Source of the DNA: Pantoea sp. GD03673
GTDB taxonomy: Bacteria > Pseudomonadota > Gammaproteobacteria > Enterobacterales > Enterobacteriaceae
Assembly: GCF_029844725.1 (NCBI RefSeq)
Contig: NZ_JAOCKJ010000011.1
Location: 49,626-113,625, forward strand
Length of the DNA stretch: 64,000 nt
Reading direction: 5' to 3'
The position numbers and the translations under genes were made by a program. Every line of letters starts with the position of its first letter. Positions within the stretch are counted from its first letter, which is position 1. Positions 9,515-21,143 of this stretch are shown here, piece by piece. The notes beneath the pieces are model-generated. The model searched no databases, had not been told where the DNA came from, and worked only from the letters and a program-made list of their open reading frames with translations.

Positions 9515-10479
9515 TTGTTAAAACCTCTTCCATGGGCGATGTGCTGCATTCACTGCCGGCACTGACTGATGCAATGCATGCCATCCCCGGTATCCGTTTC
9601 GACTGGGTAGTGGAAGAAAATTTTGCGCAGATCCCTGGCTGGCATCCTGCGGTAGACAAGGTATTGCCCGTCGCAATCCGCCGCTGGCGCAAACACTGGT
9701 TTGGCAGCCAGCAGCGTGAAGAGCGCGTGCTGTTTAAGCGCGCGTTACAGTCACGTGAGTACGATGTCGTGATTGATGCGCAGGGGCTGATCAAAAGTGC
9801 CGCGCTGGTCACCCGCTTGTCGAAAGGCATAAAGCATGGACAGGACAGCCGCAGTGCGCGTGAGCCGTTTGCCAGCTGGTGGTATGACGTTCGCCATGAA
9901 GTCAGCAAACGACAACATGCGGTTGAGCGGACACGCGAACTGTTCGCCAAAAGCCTGGGCTATGAAAAACCGCAACGTCAGGGTGACTACGCGATTGCCG
10001 GACACTTCCTGCATCATCTGCCCGCTGACGCACACCATTATCTGGTCTTTCTGCATGCCACGACGCGTGACAACAAGCACTGGCCGGAATCACACTGGCG
10101 TCAGCTGATTGAGCAGGTGCAGCCCAGCGGGCTGCGGGTGAAATTGCCCTGGGGTGCTGAACATGAGCATCAACGCGCCTTGCGCCTGGCTGAAGGTTTT
10201 GAACATGTCGAGGTGCTGCCTAAGCTGACGCTGGAAGCGATAGCCCGGCAACTGGCAGGCGCACGAGCGGTGGTCTCGGTAGATACCGGGTTAAGCCATC
10301 TGACGGCGGCACTGGATCGCCCCAACCTGACGCTGTATGGCCCGACAGATCCCGGCCTGATTGGCGGCTACGGACAGAACCAACAGGCTCTGAGCGCCCC
10401 CAATCACAAACTGGCGGAGCTGACTGCTGACACGGTGGCCGAAAAACTGCAGGCTGTTATTACGGAAAATACGCCATGA
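9502..10479 (+). CDS. waaC: ADP-heptose:LPS heptosyltransferase I
   Basis: WaaC adds the first heptose to Kdo2-lipid A. The 325-residue product starts MHVLIVKTSSMGDVLHSLPA, the family signature, and has LHATTRDNKHWPE and the nucleotide-sugar segment SVDTGLSHLTAALDRP followed by TLYGPTDPGLIGGYG. A ribosome site AGGAGGTG lies just ahead of the ATG inside the end of waaF. Its stop overlaps the ATG of the following family 9 gene by four bases, so the run hldD-waaF-waaC-GT9 reads as one operon. Confidence 0.97.
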   Translation: MHVLIVKTSSMGDVLHSLPALTDAMHAIPGIRFDWVVEENFAQIPGWHPAVDKVLPVAIRRWRKHWFGSQQREERVLFKRALQSREYDVVIDAQGLIKSAALVTRLSKGIKHGQDSRSAREPFASWWYDVRHEVSKRQHAVERTRELFAKSLGYEKPQRQGDYAIAGHFLHHLPADAHHYLVFLHATTRDNKHWPESHWRQLIEQVQPSGLRVKLPWGAEHEHQRALRLAEGFEHVEVLPKLTLEAIARQLAGARAVVSVDTGLSHLTAALDRPNLTLYGPTDPGLIGGYGQNQQALSAPNHKLAELTADTVAEKLQAVITENTP

Positions 10480-11552
10480 ACTATGTGCTGATCTATCTGC
10501 TGCTGGTGCCTTTACGGGCGATAATGCGGCTGTTTTACCGGCCCACCGGCCGCAGCTTAATCATTCAGACGGCGAAGATTGGTGATTTCATCAATATTAC
10601 CCCGATGCTGCGCGCACTGGGTCAGTCTGAACTGCTGATCAGCAAGGCGGTGGAGCCGCTGGCGCGTCACGATGACACCGTCAGCCGCTACTTCCTGATT
10701 GAAGAGGCAAAACGCAGCTTTTTTGCCAAGCTGAAGCTCGCGTTCACCCTGATGAACCGTTATGACAACGTCTATCTGGTGCAGCCAAACAGCGTTAATC
10801 TCTTTTTTGCGGCGCTGTGCAATGCGCCGAACAAACAGTTTCTGCGCACCTATGTGCGTAAGTCCTACCATGCAACCTTCTATCGCAGCGCCAGTGGCAT
10901 TGTCGACCACACCAAAACGGATTTAACACTCGACAGCTACCTGAAGCTGATTAACCGCGACTACCGCTATACCGATTTCCCTAAGCACGCCACTTCACCG
11001 CTTTGGCAGCCGCCTGCGCCGCCCGCCGCGCTGCTAAATCCGCGCAGCGGGATTAAAATAGGCATCAGTATTTCTGCCGGGAATCGGGCAAAAACCATTC
11101 CTGCCAGCATCTGGCAGCAGCTGATGGCGTCGCTGGCTGAGCTGCCCTGCACCTTTTATGTCTTTGGTCCCCCGGCCGAGCAGCCCTGGCTGGATGAATT
11201 ACTGAGCCTGACCGGCCCCAAAGCAAATATCGTCAGTCTGATTGGTGAGCTAAAGCTGGAAGAGGTTCCGTGGGCCATTGCGCAGATGGATTTCTATATC
11301 TCTTCTGACTCTGGTAATGCCTATATTGCGGATGCCCAACAGATACCGGTGATCATGCTTTACGGGCCGTGTGAAATCAGGGAGCAGCGCCCGGTCAATA
11401 ACGTTTTGTTTATCGGCCCGGATAATATTGCTGCGTCGACATTCGTTTTTGCCACCCGTTTTAAGTTTGATCAGCCCGCTGAAAAATTATTCGGGCTGGA
11501 TCAGGATAAACTGACTAGAATACAAACGTTTATTACTCATAATCTGGAATAG
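10476..11552 (+). CDS. Glycosyltransferase family 9 protein of the LPS core locus, acceptor unknown
   Basis: The 358-residue protein is a distant heptosyltransferase-family (GT9) member: an IIQTAKIGDFINITPML loop corresponding to the KxSSxGD element, IGISISAGNRAKTIP, and FYISSDSGNAYIADAQQIPVIMLYGP in the C-terminal half. It begins with a hydrophobic stretch (residues 1-20, NYVLIYLLLVPLRAIMRLF) that could anchor it to the inner membrane, unlike WaaF or WaaC. Its ATG overlaps the waaC stop. In E. coli and Klebsiella this place is usually taken by the O-antigen ligase waaL, which this protein is not: it lacks the many membrane spans. It may add a third heptose, but that is inference. Confidence 0.8.
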   Translation: MNYVLIYLLLVPLRAIMRLFYRPTGRSLIIQTAKIGDFINITPMLRALGQSELLISKAVEPLARHDDTVSRYFLIEEAKRSFFAKLKLAFTLMNRYDNVYLVQPNSVNLFFAALCNAPNKQFLRTYVRKSYHATFYRSASGIVDHTKTDLTLDSYLKLINRDYRYTDFPKHATSPLWQPPAPPAALLNPRSGIKIGISISAGNRAKTIPASIWQQLMASLAELPCTFYVFGPPAEQPWLDELLSLTGPKANIVSLIGELKLEEVPWAIAQMDFYISSDSGNAYIADAQQIPVIMLYGPCEIREQRPVNNVLFIGPDNIAASTFVFATRFKFDQPAEKLFGLDQDKLTRIQTFITHNLE

Positions 11553-11561
11553 TGAAGCGTA

Positions 11562-12566
11562 ATGGCAATTACTCCTAATGCTGATGCCGTTCAGCAAAGT
11601 CTGCTGCTGGTTAACACGCTTGTTGAAACCGATGACAAGCCGGTTCACGTTGCGTTTGGCATTAATTACGCCTACGCGCGTGGTCTGGGCATTACGCTGT
11701 TTTCACTTCTCCGCCATCATCCTGATACCGCTTTCCACGCCCATATTTTCTCAGACTCGCTGCGTGATGAGGATGTGGAAAAACTGCGCTCGCTGGCCAC
11801 AGGCCACCGTCTGGCGATCACGCTGCATATTTTTAACAGTGCCTGGGTTGACCAGTTGCCTGCCGTTGGCCGCTATCCTAAAAGCATCCACTACCGCTTC
11901 CTGATCCCTGAAACCGTGGCGAGCTACAGCGATCGGGTGATCTATATTGATGCTGACACGCTTGTGGTAGGCGACTACTCGCCCCTGTTCACTCTGGATA
12001 TCACGAATTACACGCTGGCGGCCTGTAACGACACACCGCGTGCGCGGCAGAACCAGTGCGCGAAACTGGAGCTGAAGCATCATCAATATTTCAACTCAGG
12101 CTTTATGCTGATCAATATTCCACGCTGGCTCGCCGGACAGACCACCGCACGTATTACCGACGTGCTGGTGACGCGGGGTGCAGAGTTTGGTTTTCCCGAT
12201 CAGGATGCGCTGAATATCGTGCTGGAGGATGAGATCCTGATTCTGCCCGATCGCTATAATCAGATTTACGATATTATCGCCAATAATGTCTGGGACCACT
12301 CTGCCGTGCCAGCGGATACCGTGATGATTCACTACACCGGTAAATGCAAACCCTGGCATGCCTGGGCTGGCAGCGATCTTTCCCAGCTTTACTACAGCTA
12401 TTACCAGCGCTCACCCTGGGCTTCACAACCGCTTGATACCCCGAGACATTATAAAGAGATGAAGCGCTTCGCCCGCATAAAGTGGCATCAGAAAAAGTAT
12501 GCTGAAAGCATGAGCTGGATAATGCAGTACGTCAGGCTTAAGTTTTTTAATCAGCGTGATCGGTAA
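11562..12566 (+). CDS. Glycosyltransferase family 8 protein, LPS outer-core hexosyltransferase type
   Basis: The 334-residue product has the family 8 layout of WaaO/WaaJ/WaaR-type galactosyl- and glucosyltransferases: VAFGINYAYARGLGITLFSLL near the start, the metal- and UDP-sugar-binding DxD motif in RVIYIDADTLVVG (about residue 130), NSGFMLINI, FPDQDALNIVLEDE and the C-terminal IHYTGKCKPWHAW. It very likely transfers glucose or galactose from the UDP-sugar to the LPS outer core at the cytoplasmic membrane face. Exact linkage cannot be decided. It follows the GT9 gene by nine bases and a hairpin lies downstream, so it probably ends the first core transcript. Confidence 0.85.
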   Translation: MAITPNADAVQQSLLLVNTLVETDDKPVHVAFGINYAYARGLGITLFSLLRHHPDTAFHAHIFSDSLRDEDVEKLRSLATGHRLAITLHIFNSAWVDQLPAVGRYPKSIHYRFLIPETVASYSDRVIYIDADTLVVGDYSPLFTLDITNYTLAACNDTPRARQNQCAKLELKHHQYFNSGFMLINIPRWLAGQTTARITDVLVTRGAEFGFPDQDALNIVLEDEILILPDRYNQIYDIIANNVWDHSAVPADTVMIHYTGKCKPWHAWAGSDLSQLYYSYYQRSPWASQPLDTPRHYKEMKRFARIKWHQKKYAESMSWIMQYVRLKFFNQRDR

Positions 12567-12892
12567 CGCTGTCAGGCTTTCAGATTGATGCGGGCACCGT
12601 TATTTCAGTGCCCGCTTTCCCCGTTAACTATCCTGCCTGCTTTTTAGCATCATTTTCATAAAAACCACGCTGACAGAAAGCAGGCACAATAATCTGTTTA
12701 CCTGTACGCCTGCGTTGCGTAAAAAAAGCGCATATAACGCATTATGCGGGGTGGGCGTGGTTTTTAGTAAAACATGAAAGCTACACCGTCTTATAATCAT
12801 GAACTCCCTGATTCCATTCTGCTGATTCGGAAATGATTTATGACGAGGCAACGCCCTTTCGCAGTGAATTCAACGCTGGTGCAGATATTGTC
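12567..12892. other. Intergenic stretch between GT8 and GT2 genes
   Basis: The 326 bases contain the hairpin at 12590-12620 and then an AT-richer leader for the GT2 gene. No ops/JUMPstart element (GGCGGTAGCGTG) was found here or elsewhere in the core locus. No small gene with a convincing ribosome site was seen on either strand; a 75-codon minus-strand frame at 12624-12851 lacks supporting features. Confidence 0.55.
12590..12620 (+). terminator. Hairpin after the GT8 gene, probable terminator
   Basis: Eight-base arms GCGGGCAC and GTGCCCGC enclose a ten-base loop and are followed by CTTTCC. The T-tract is short, so termination may be partial. It separates the hldD-to-GT8 row from the GT2 gene. 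Confidence 0.5.
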
Positions 12893-13879
12893 ATGAGTAC
12901 TTCTCCTTTGCTGAGTATCATTACGCCGATGTTCAACGCGGGCAGCATGTTTGATGAGTTCATGCAGTCACTGCTGGGGCAGACGCTGACCTCGCTGGAG
13001 ATCATCATTGTCGATGACGGTTCAACCGACGGCTCAGGCGCGCGCGCCGACCAGTATGCACAGCAACATTCTCACATTCGCGTGATTCATCAGGAAAACG
13101 GCGGCGTGTCGCGGGCACGTAATGCCGGGCTGGCGATAGCCCGCGGGAAATATGTCACGTTCCCGGATGCGGATGACACCATGCAGCCCGGGATGTATCA
13201 GACGCTGGTGACAATGGCCGAAGCGGACAATCTGGATGCGGCACAGTGCAACGCCGAGTGGTTTTTCAAACACAGTCAGCGGGTAAAACCGCTGATTCCG
13301 CTGGATCGCCTGCGCAGTACACCGGTACTGAGCGGTGCCGACTGGCTCAATACCGCGCTGAAGACCCATCGTTATATGCATGTGGTCTGGCTGGGCATCT
13401 ATCGCCGGGCGCTGATTGAACAGCATCAGTTGCAGTTTGAACCGGGCCTGCATCATCAGGATATACCGTGGACCACCGAGTTTATGCTGCTGGCAAAACG
13501 CGTGCGGTATACCGAAGCAGTGCTCTATCGCTACTATATGCACGACGCCTCAATCAGCAATCGCAAACGTACCGGCGAGCGCAATGTTGAATATCAACGA
13601 CATTACCTGAAGATTGCGCGGCTGCTGGAAGAGCTCAATACCCGCTATCGTGACCGCGTGAAAATCTATCCGTCGTTTCACTATCAGGTGACTCATGAAG
13701 CGCTGAGCGTTTGTCACAGTGTAAGGCGTGAGCCTGATGCCCGCGCACGGCAGGCGATCATTGCCGATCTGTTTACGACCCGGACACACCTGCGCATGCT
13801 ACGGAATGCCAGGGGAATAAAGCAGTGGTATCAGTTGCTGTTATGGCTGGCGCGGCTCTATCGGTGGCGTGATAAATAA
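12893..13879 (+). CDS. Glycosyltransferase family 2 protein of the LPS core locus
   Basis: The 328-residue protein has a GT-A family 2 fold: LLSIITPMFNAGSMFDEFM, EIIIVDDGSTDGSG, ENGGVSRARNAGL and the DxD element in FPDADDTMQPGMY. It resembles core-locus enzymes of the WaaH/WaaV and capsule type, which use UDP-activated sugars. The ATG at 12893 fits the usual family N-terminus but its ribosome site is poor; a start at 12833 would add 20 residues of no known domain. It stands alone between the GT8 gene and waaQ, with 73 bases before waaQ. Donor and acceptor are unknown. Confidence 0.82.
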   Translation: MSTSPLLSIITPMFNAGSMFDEFMQSLLGQTLTSLEIIIVDDGSTDGSGARADQYAQQHSHIRVIHQENGGVSRARNAGLAIARGKYVTFPDADDTMQPGMYQTLVTMAEADNLDAAQCNAEWFFKHSQRVKPLIPLDRLRSTPVLSGADWLNTALKTHRYMHVVWLGIYRRALIEQHQLQFEPGLHHQDIPWTTEFMLLAKRVRYTEAVLYRYYMHDASISNRKRTGERNVEYQRHYLKIARLLEELNTRYRDRVKIYPSFHYQVTHEALSVCHSVRREPDARARQAIIADLFTTRTHLRMLRNARGIKQWYQLLLWLARLYRWRDK

Positions 13880-13952
13880 CCTTTGAGGCTGGCTTTATCC
13901 TAAAAAGGGTTTGCCCTACAATCGGTTCACTGAATTCTGAGAACTCTTGTTT

Positions 13953-15029
13953 ATGGCCAGCCTGACTCCAGCAAACATCTCGCCAAAAAATATATTACTG
14001 ATTAAGCTGCGCCATCATGGTGACATGCTGCTCACAACGCCCGCCATCAATGCGCTTCGTCAGCGTTATCCGCAGGCCAGCATCGACGTATTGCTTTATC
14101 AGGAAACGCGTCCGATGCTGGAAGCACATCCGGCTATTCGTCACTTGCACGTCATCGATCGTAAATGGAAGCAGGAGGGTAGCTGGCGCAAGCTGGGCCA
14201 TGAGCGTGCACTTATTCGCGCCGTACGTGACGCGCATTATGATCTGGTGATTAACCTGGCGGATCAGTGGCGTGCAGCGCTGATTACGCGGTTGTCTGGG
14301 GCCCCCGTTCGTATCGGTTTCGCGTTTAAAAAACGCGATAACGTCCTGTGGCGCTGGTGTCACAACCGGCTGGTTCCCACACTTAATCACAGCAAACTAC
14401 ATACCGTTGAGCAGAATATGTCTGCGCTGGCTCCCCTTGGCATCAGCAGCGATGGCGCACGCGTCTCAATGCACTACAGCGACGCTGACCAGCAAATCGT
14501 GCTGGCCCGCCTGGCGGAATATCATATCACCGCGCCCTATATCGTGGTGCAGCCGACTTCGCGCTGGGGCTTTAAATGCTGGGAAGAAGAGAGCGTTGCG
14601 GCCACACTTGATCAGCTGGCGCAACCGGGCCGCAAAGTGGTGCTGACCGCCGGGCCGGACAAGCAGGAGCTGGCGATGATTAACCGCATTCGTGCGCTCT
14701 GTGCGTCGCCTGATGTGGTTTCGCTGGCGGGTCAGTTCACGTTGCCCCAGCTGGCAGCGCTTATCGATCATGCCCGGTTGTTTATTGGTGTCGACTCAGC
14801 GCCGATGCACATGGCAGCTGCGCTTGAAACCCCCTGTATTGCGCTGTTTGGTCCGACCAAGCTGCAGCACTGGCGACCCTGGGGCGATAATAATCATGTC
14901 ATCTGGGCCGGTGATTATGGCCCTCTGCCCTCACCCGATTCCATCGACACCAAAACTGACCAGCGTTATCTCTCGGCCATTCCGGTAAAAGATGTGGTTG
15001 CGGCAGCGAGGAGCTACCTGAATGAGTAA
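13953..15029 (+). CDS. waaQ: LPS core heptosyltransferase III (WaaQ)
   Basis: WaaQ adds the branching heptose III to heptose II of the inner core. The 358-residue product is a family 9 transferase with the WaaQ-type N-terminus KNILLIKLRHHGDMLLTTPA, NLADQWRAALITRL, VVQPTSRWGFKCW, and the donor-site stretch FIGVDSAPMHMAAALETPCI followed by FGPT. The GDMLLTTP variant of the loop separates it from WaaF and WaaC. It overlaps the following WabG-like gene by eight bases. The waaQ-wabG-waaA-waaE row is as in Klebsiella and Serratia. Confidence 0.92.
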   Translation: MASLTPANISPKNILLIKLRHHGDMLLTTPAINALRQRYPQASIDVLLYQETRPMLEAHPAIRHLHVIDRKWKQEGSWRKLGHERALIRAVRDAHYDLVINLADQWRAALITRLSGAPVRIGFAFKKRDNVLWRWCHNRLVPTLNHSKLHTVEQNMSALAPLGISSDGARVSMHYSDADQQIVLARLAEYHITAPYIVVQPTSRWGFKCWEEESVAATLDQLAQPGRKVVLTAGPDKQELAMINRIRALCASPDVVSLAGQFTLPQLAALIDHARLFIGVDSAPMHMAAALETPCIALFGPTKLQHWRPWGDNNHVIWAGDYGPLPSPDSIDTKTDQRYLSAIPVKDVVAAARSYLNE

Positions 15030-16155
15030 GTTACGGCTGGCGATTGTCCGGCAGAAATATCGTCCGGATGGCGGTGCCGAGCGTTTTATCTCACGCGCAC
15101 TGGAAGCACTGGGCAGCGAACAGCTCGATCTCAACATCATTACCCGCAGCTGGCAGGGCACGCCTAATCCGGACTGGCATCTGCATATCTGTAATCCTGC
15201 AAAGCTGGGTCGGGTCTCCCGTGAGCGCGGTTTTGCCCGCGCAGCACGCGCCTGCTGGGAACGCGAAAAGTTCGATATTGTACAAAGCCATGAGCGCATC
15301 GCGGGTTGTGACATTTTCCGTGCGGGTGATGGCGTTCATCGCGTCTGGCTGGAACAGCGTGCCCGTATCGTTTCATCCTGGCAACGACTGAGTGCTGCCG
15401 TCAGCCCTTATCATCGCTATGTTCTGCAGGCAGAAGCGGAGATGTTTAACTCGCCGTCGCTGAAAGCGGTGATCTGTAATTCAGAGATGGTAAAGCGCGA
15501 CATCCTGCGCTGTTTCTCGCTCGACGCCGCAAAAATCCACGTTATTCATAACGCTATCGACGCCACCCGTTTCCAGCCCGCTACGGAAGCGGCACGTCGC
15601 GCTACCCGTCAGCAGCTGGCGCTGCCCGACGCCGCGACCGTCCTGATTTATGTCGGCTCCGGCTTTGAGCGTAAAGGGCTGAAAGCCGCGATACAGGCGC
15701 TGGCTGCCAGCGATCGTTATCTGATTGTGGTGGGTCAGGATAAACAGCTGCAGCGTTACCAGCAGCTGGCAAACCAGCTTAACTGCCTGGACCGCCTGCG
15801 CTTTGTCGGCGTGCAGCAGAATGTGCAGCCGTTCTATCATGCGGCTGACGGCCTGTTGCTGCCCACGCTCTACGATCCGTTCCCGAATGTGGTGCTGGAG
15901 GCGATGGCCTGCGGCTTACCGGTGATTACCAGCACCGGTTGCGGTGGTGCGGAATTTATTACTGCAGGTCAGGAAGGCTTCGTCTGTGATGCGTTGGATA
16001 TCAACGGGTTAAATCAGGCTATAAATGCCATACCGGCACTTTCTGTCGATTCACGAATGGGTGATGCGGCGCGGCGTAAAATTGAGCCTTATGGTCCTCA
16101 ACAGCTGGCGCAGGCGCTGACCTCGCTTTATCAGCAGGTACTGAGTAGCAACTGA
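15022..16155 (+). CDS. wabG: WabG-like core glycosyltransferase (family 4)
   Basis: The 377-residue product starts with LRLAIVRQKYRPDGGAERF, which I recall as the signature of WabG, the Klebsiella enzyme that puts galacturonic acid on heptose II. Family 4 features are the GT-B fold with FERKGLKAAIQAL, a QDKQLQRYQQLA donor-domain stretch and the EX7E element in YDPFPNVVLEAMACGLPV. It could instead be a WaaG-type glucosyltransferase, since WaaG and WabG are homologous and both follow waaQ. The gene order (waaQ before, waaA and waaE after) favours WabG. Start ATG at 15022 lies inside the waaQ end, giving translational coupling. Confidence 0.75.
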   Translation: MSKLRLAIVRQKYRPDGGAERFISRALEALGSEQLDLNIITRSWQGTPNPDWHLHICNPAKLGRVSRERGFARAARACWEREKFDIVQSHERIAGCDIFRAGDGVHRVWLEQRARIVSSWQRLSAAVSPYHRYVLQAEAEMFNSPSLKAVICNSEMVKRDILRCFSLDAAKIHVIHNAIDATRFQPATEAARRATRQQLALPDAATVLIYVGSGFERKGLKAAIQALAASDRYLIVVGQDKQLQRYQQLANQLNCLDRLRFVGVQQNVQPFYHAADGLLLPTLYDPFPNVVLEAMACGLPVITSTGCGGAEFITAGQEGFVCDALDINGLNQAINAIPALSVDSRMGDAARRKIEPYGPQQLAQALTSLYQQVLSSN

Positions 16156-16247
16156 CAATCCGGGATGAGTGCATGCGGGGTTTCTGATAACATGCCGCCA
16201 TCTGATTTTAATCTGTTTTTAGACGCGAACCTGCTGTAACGGTAACT

Positions 16248-17521
16248 ATGACGACCATTTACACCGCATTGCTCTACTTCATTCAGCCACTGATCTGGCT
16301 ACGCCTGTGGCTGCGCGGTCGTAAAGCGCCTGCCTATCGCAAACGCTGGGCAGAACGCTATGGCTATTGTGTCGGCAAAGTGAAGCCCGACGGCATTGTG
16401 CTGCACTCAGTCTCTGTGGGTGAGACCCTGGCTGCAATTCCGCTGGTGCGCGCACTGCGTCATCGTTACCCGACCCTGCCGATTACCGTCACCACTATGA
16501 CGCCGACCGGTTCTGAGCGGGCGCAATCGGCCTTTGGCAAAGATGTGCATCACGTCTATCTGCCTTATGACCTGCCGGGTTCCATTAATCGTTTTCTGGA
16601 TACGGTCAATCCACGGCTGGTGATCATCATGGAAACCGAGCTGTGGCCGAACATCATCCGCATTCTGCATCAGCGCAATATTCCGCTGGTGATCGCCAAT
16701 GCCCGCCTCTCGGCCCGCTCTGCCAAAGGGTACCGTAAACTGGGTAAATTCATGCGCCGGCTGTTGCAGAGCATCACGCTAATCGCAGCGCAGAATAAGG
16801 AAGATGGCGACCGCTTCCTGGAGCTGGGCCTGAAACGTTCACAGCTGGCCATCACCGGCAGCCTGAAGTTTGATATTTCCGTGACCCCAGAACTGGCTGC
16901 CAGAGCGGTGACGCTGCGTCGGCAGTGGGCACCGCGCCGTCCGGTATGGATTGCCACCAGCACGCACGAAGGCGAAGAGGCTATCGTGCTGGATACCCAT
17001 CGTCGGCTGCTGCAGACGTTTCCGGACCTGCTGCTGATTCTGGTTCCCCGTCATCCTGAGCGCTTTAACGATGCGCGTGCGCTTACGCAGGAACGCGGCT
17101 TCAGTTTTATCCTGCGCAGCAGCGGCGAGATCCCTTCAGGTTCCACGCAGGTGGTTATCGGCGACTCAATGGGCGAACTGATGCTGCTCTACGGCATCGC
17201 CGATCTGGCATTTGTCGGCGGTAGCCTGGTTGAACGGGGTGGACACAACCCGCTGGAGCCTGCTGCCCATGCTCTTCCGGTACTGATGGGACCCCACATC
17301 TGGAACTTCAAAGATATCTGCAGCAAGTTGCAGGAAGGCCAGGGACTGATCACCGTCACCGACGTGATGTCGCTGGAAAAAGAGGTCACCAACCTGTTAC
17401 AGGATGATGATTACCGCCGTTATTACGGACGCCATGCGGTAGACGTGCTGCACCAGAACCAGGGTGCGCTACAGCGTCTGCTACAGTTACTCGAACCGCA
17501 TCTGCCACCACGGGCCCACTA

Positions 17522-17522
<1 letters not shown>
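16248..17522 (+). CDS. waaA: 3-deoxy-D-manno-octulosonic acid transferase
   Basis: WaaA (KdtA) transfers two Kdo residues from CMP-Kdo to lipid IVA, an essential step of LPS assembly at the inner membrane. The 424-residue product has an N-terminal membrane anchor ([17 protein letters not shown]), the conserved [17 protein letters not shown] with the catalytic Glu, [28 protein letters not shown] and [17 protein letters not shown]. All are at family positions and the length is as expected. It is followed by waaE with the stop TAA of waaA overlapping the ATG of waaE. Confidence 0.98.
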
Positions 17523-19580
<2,058 letters not shown>

Positions 19581-19605
19581 ACCCTCTCCTCAGCGTTTTA
19601 CACAA

Positions 19606-19634
19606 ACAAAAAACCCGGCCGGAGCCGGGTTTTT
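19606..19634 (-). terminator. Rho-independent terminator of rpmB-rpmG
   Basis: Arms AAACCCGGC and GCCGGGTTT enclose a CGGA loop (19611-19632), with T-tracts on both strands, so it can act in either direction. It ends the ribosomal protein operon just before mutM. Confidence 0.9.
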
Positions 19635-19649
19635 AGCAGAACACTAAAA

Positions 19650-19820
<171 letters not shown>

Positions 19821-19828
19821 TCAGTTCC

Positions 19829-20125
<297 letters not shown>

Positions 20126-20306
20126 TCAGGCTTGCAGCCCGCCAGGCGAGTTCCATGGAACCCGCTAAGCTGGCCTAACCGCCAAACCCGAGATTCTCAA
20201 AGGTGGCGTAGTATACGCCGCTCAGCCCAAGTGCTCAAGTCCCGAACAGATAAAGATCCCGAATGATCGGGCAAAAAGCCGCCACCTGGCGCGAAATTTC
20301 CCTGAA

Positions 20307-20963
20307 TCAGAGCCATCCCCGCTCGGCAAAGGAGACATATTCGCCATGACCAATCACCAGATGATCGAGCAGACGGATGTTGAGTAGCTGACAGGCTTCG
20401 CTGACTTTATGCGTCACTTCACGGTCTGCACGGCTCGGTTCCGCCATCCCCGACGGGTGATTATGCGCCAGTATCAGGGCTGCTGCGTTGAGCTTCATCG
20501 CTTCCCGGACGATCTCGCGGGGGTGCACTTCCACGCTATTAATAGAGCCAGAGAACATATTTTGTGCCCGCAGTACCCGATGCTGATTATCCAGAAACAG
20601 TGCCATAAAGATCTCCCGCTCCTGATGGGCTAACAGACTTTGCAGATACTGGCGCGTAATCTGTGGATTTTCCATCACGCTTTCGCGGGCCAGCTTACTG
20701 GCGAAAAAGCGCTTCGCCAGTTCGGCAATGGCGTGCAGCTGCGCCAGCTTGGCATCGCCGACACCTTTGATTTCACAAAATGCTGCTTTGTCAGACGTCA
20801 TGAGCTGATAGAGCGAGCCAAACCCCTCCAGCATCTGCCCGGCCAGTTCAAGAACGTTCTGACCCGGCGAGCCGGTGCGGAGAAAGATGGCCAGTAGTTC
20901 GGTATCGCTGAGCGAATGCGCGCCCAGTTTCTGCAGTTTTTCCCGCGGTCCCTTGATTTTCAT
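20307..20963 (-). CDS. radC: RadC family JAB1/MPN-domain protein
   Basis: The 218-residue product has an N-terminal helix-hairpin-helix-like region ([25 protein letters not shown]) and a C-terminal MPN/JAMM metalloprotease-like domain with the zinc motif [14 protein letters not shown] (about residues 168-181). The old DNA repair assignment of RadC came from a recG allele and its real function is unknown. The start MKIKGPREK at 20963 gives near family length. It diverges from coaBC, with 180 bases between. Confidence 0.95.
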   Translation of the reverse strand: MKIKGPREKLQKLGAHSLSDTELLAIFLRTGSPGQNVLELAGQMLEGFGSLYQLMTSDKAAFCEIKGVGDAKLAQLHAIAELAKRFFASKLARESVMENPQITRQYLQSLLAHQEREIFMALFLDNQHRVLRAQNMFSGSINSVEVHPREIVREAMKLNAAALILAHNHPSGMAEPSRADREVTHKVSEACQLLNIRLLDHLVIGHGEYVSFAERGWL

Positions 20964-21143
20964 CGGTGCTCTCCCTGAAATGAGTCTCAGAGTGTCCCAT
21001 CCTGAAGCGTGCCGCTATCAGTGGCGCATGAATCTTCGAGGCGACTCGCAAACGCAGCTGGTGAAAAGGCGCGTCCACGCTTTTGTGATAAAGTCCGTGC
21101 ATTCGCCGCCGCGAGCGGCAGAGAGCTTAGTGAGGCCAACATC

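Noticed and set aside
7282..14000. JUMPstart/ops element for RfaH control of the core locus
   Set aside because: GGCGGTAGCGTG or close variants were not found in the intergenic stretches.
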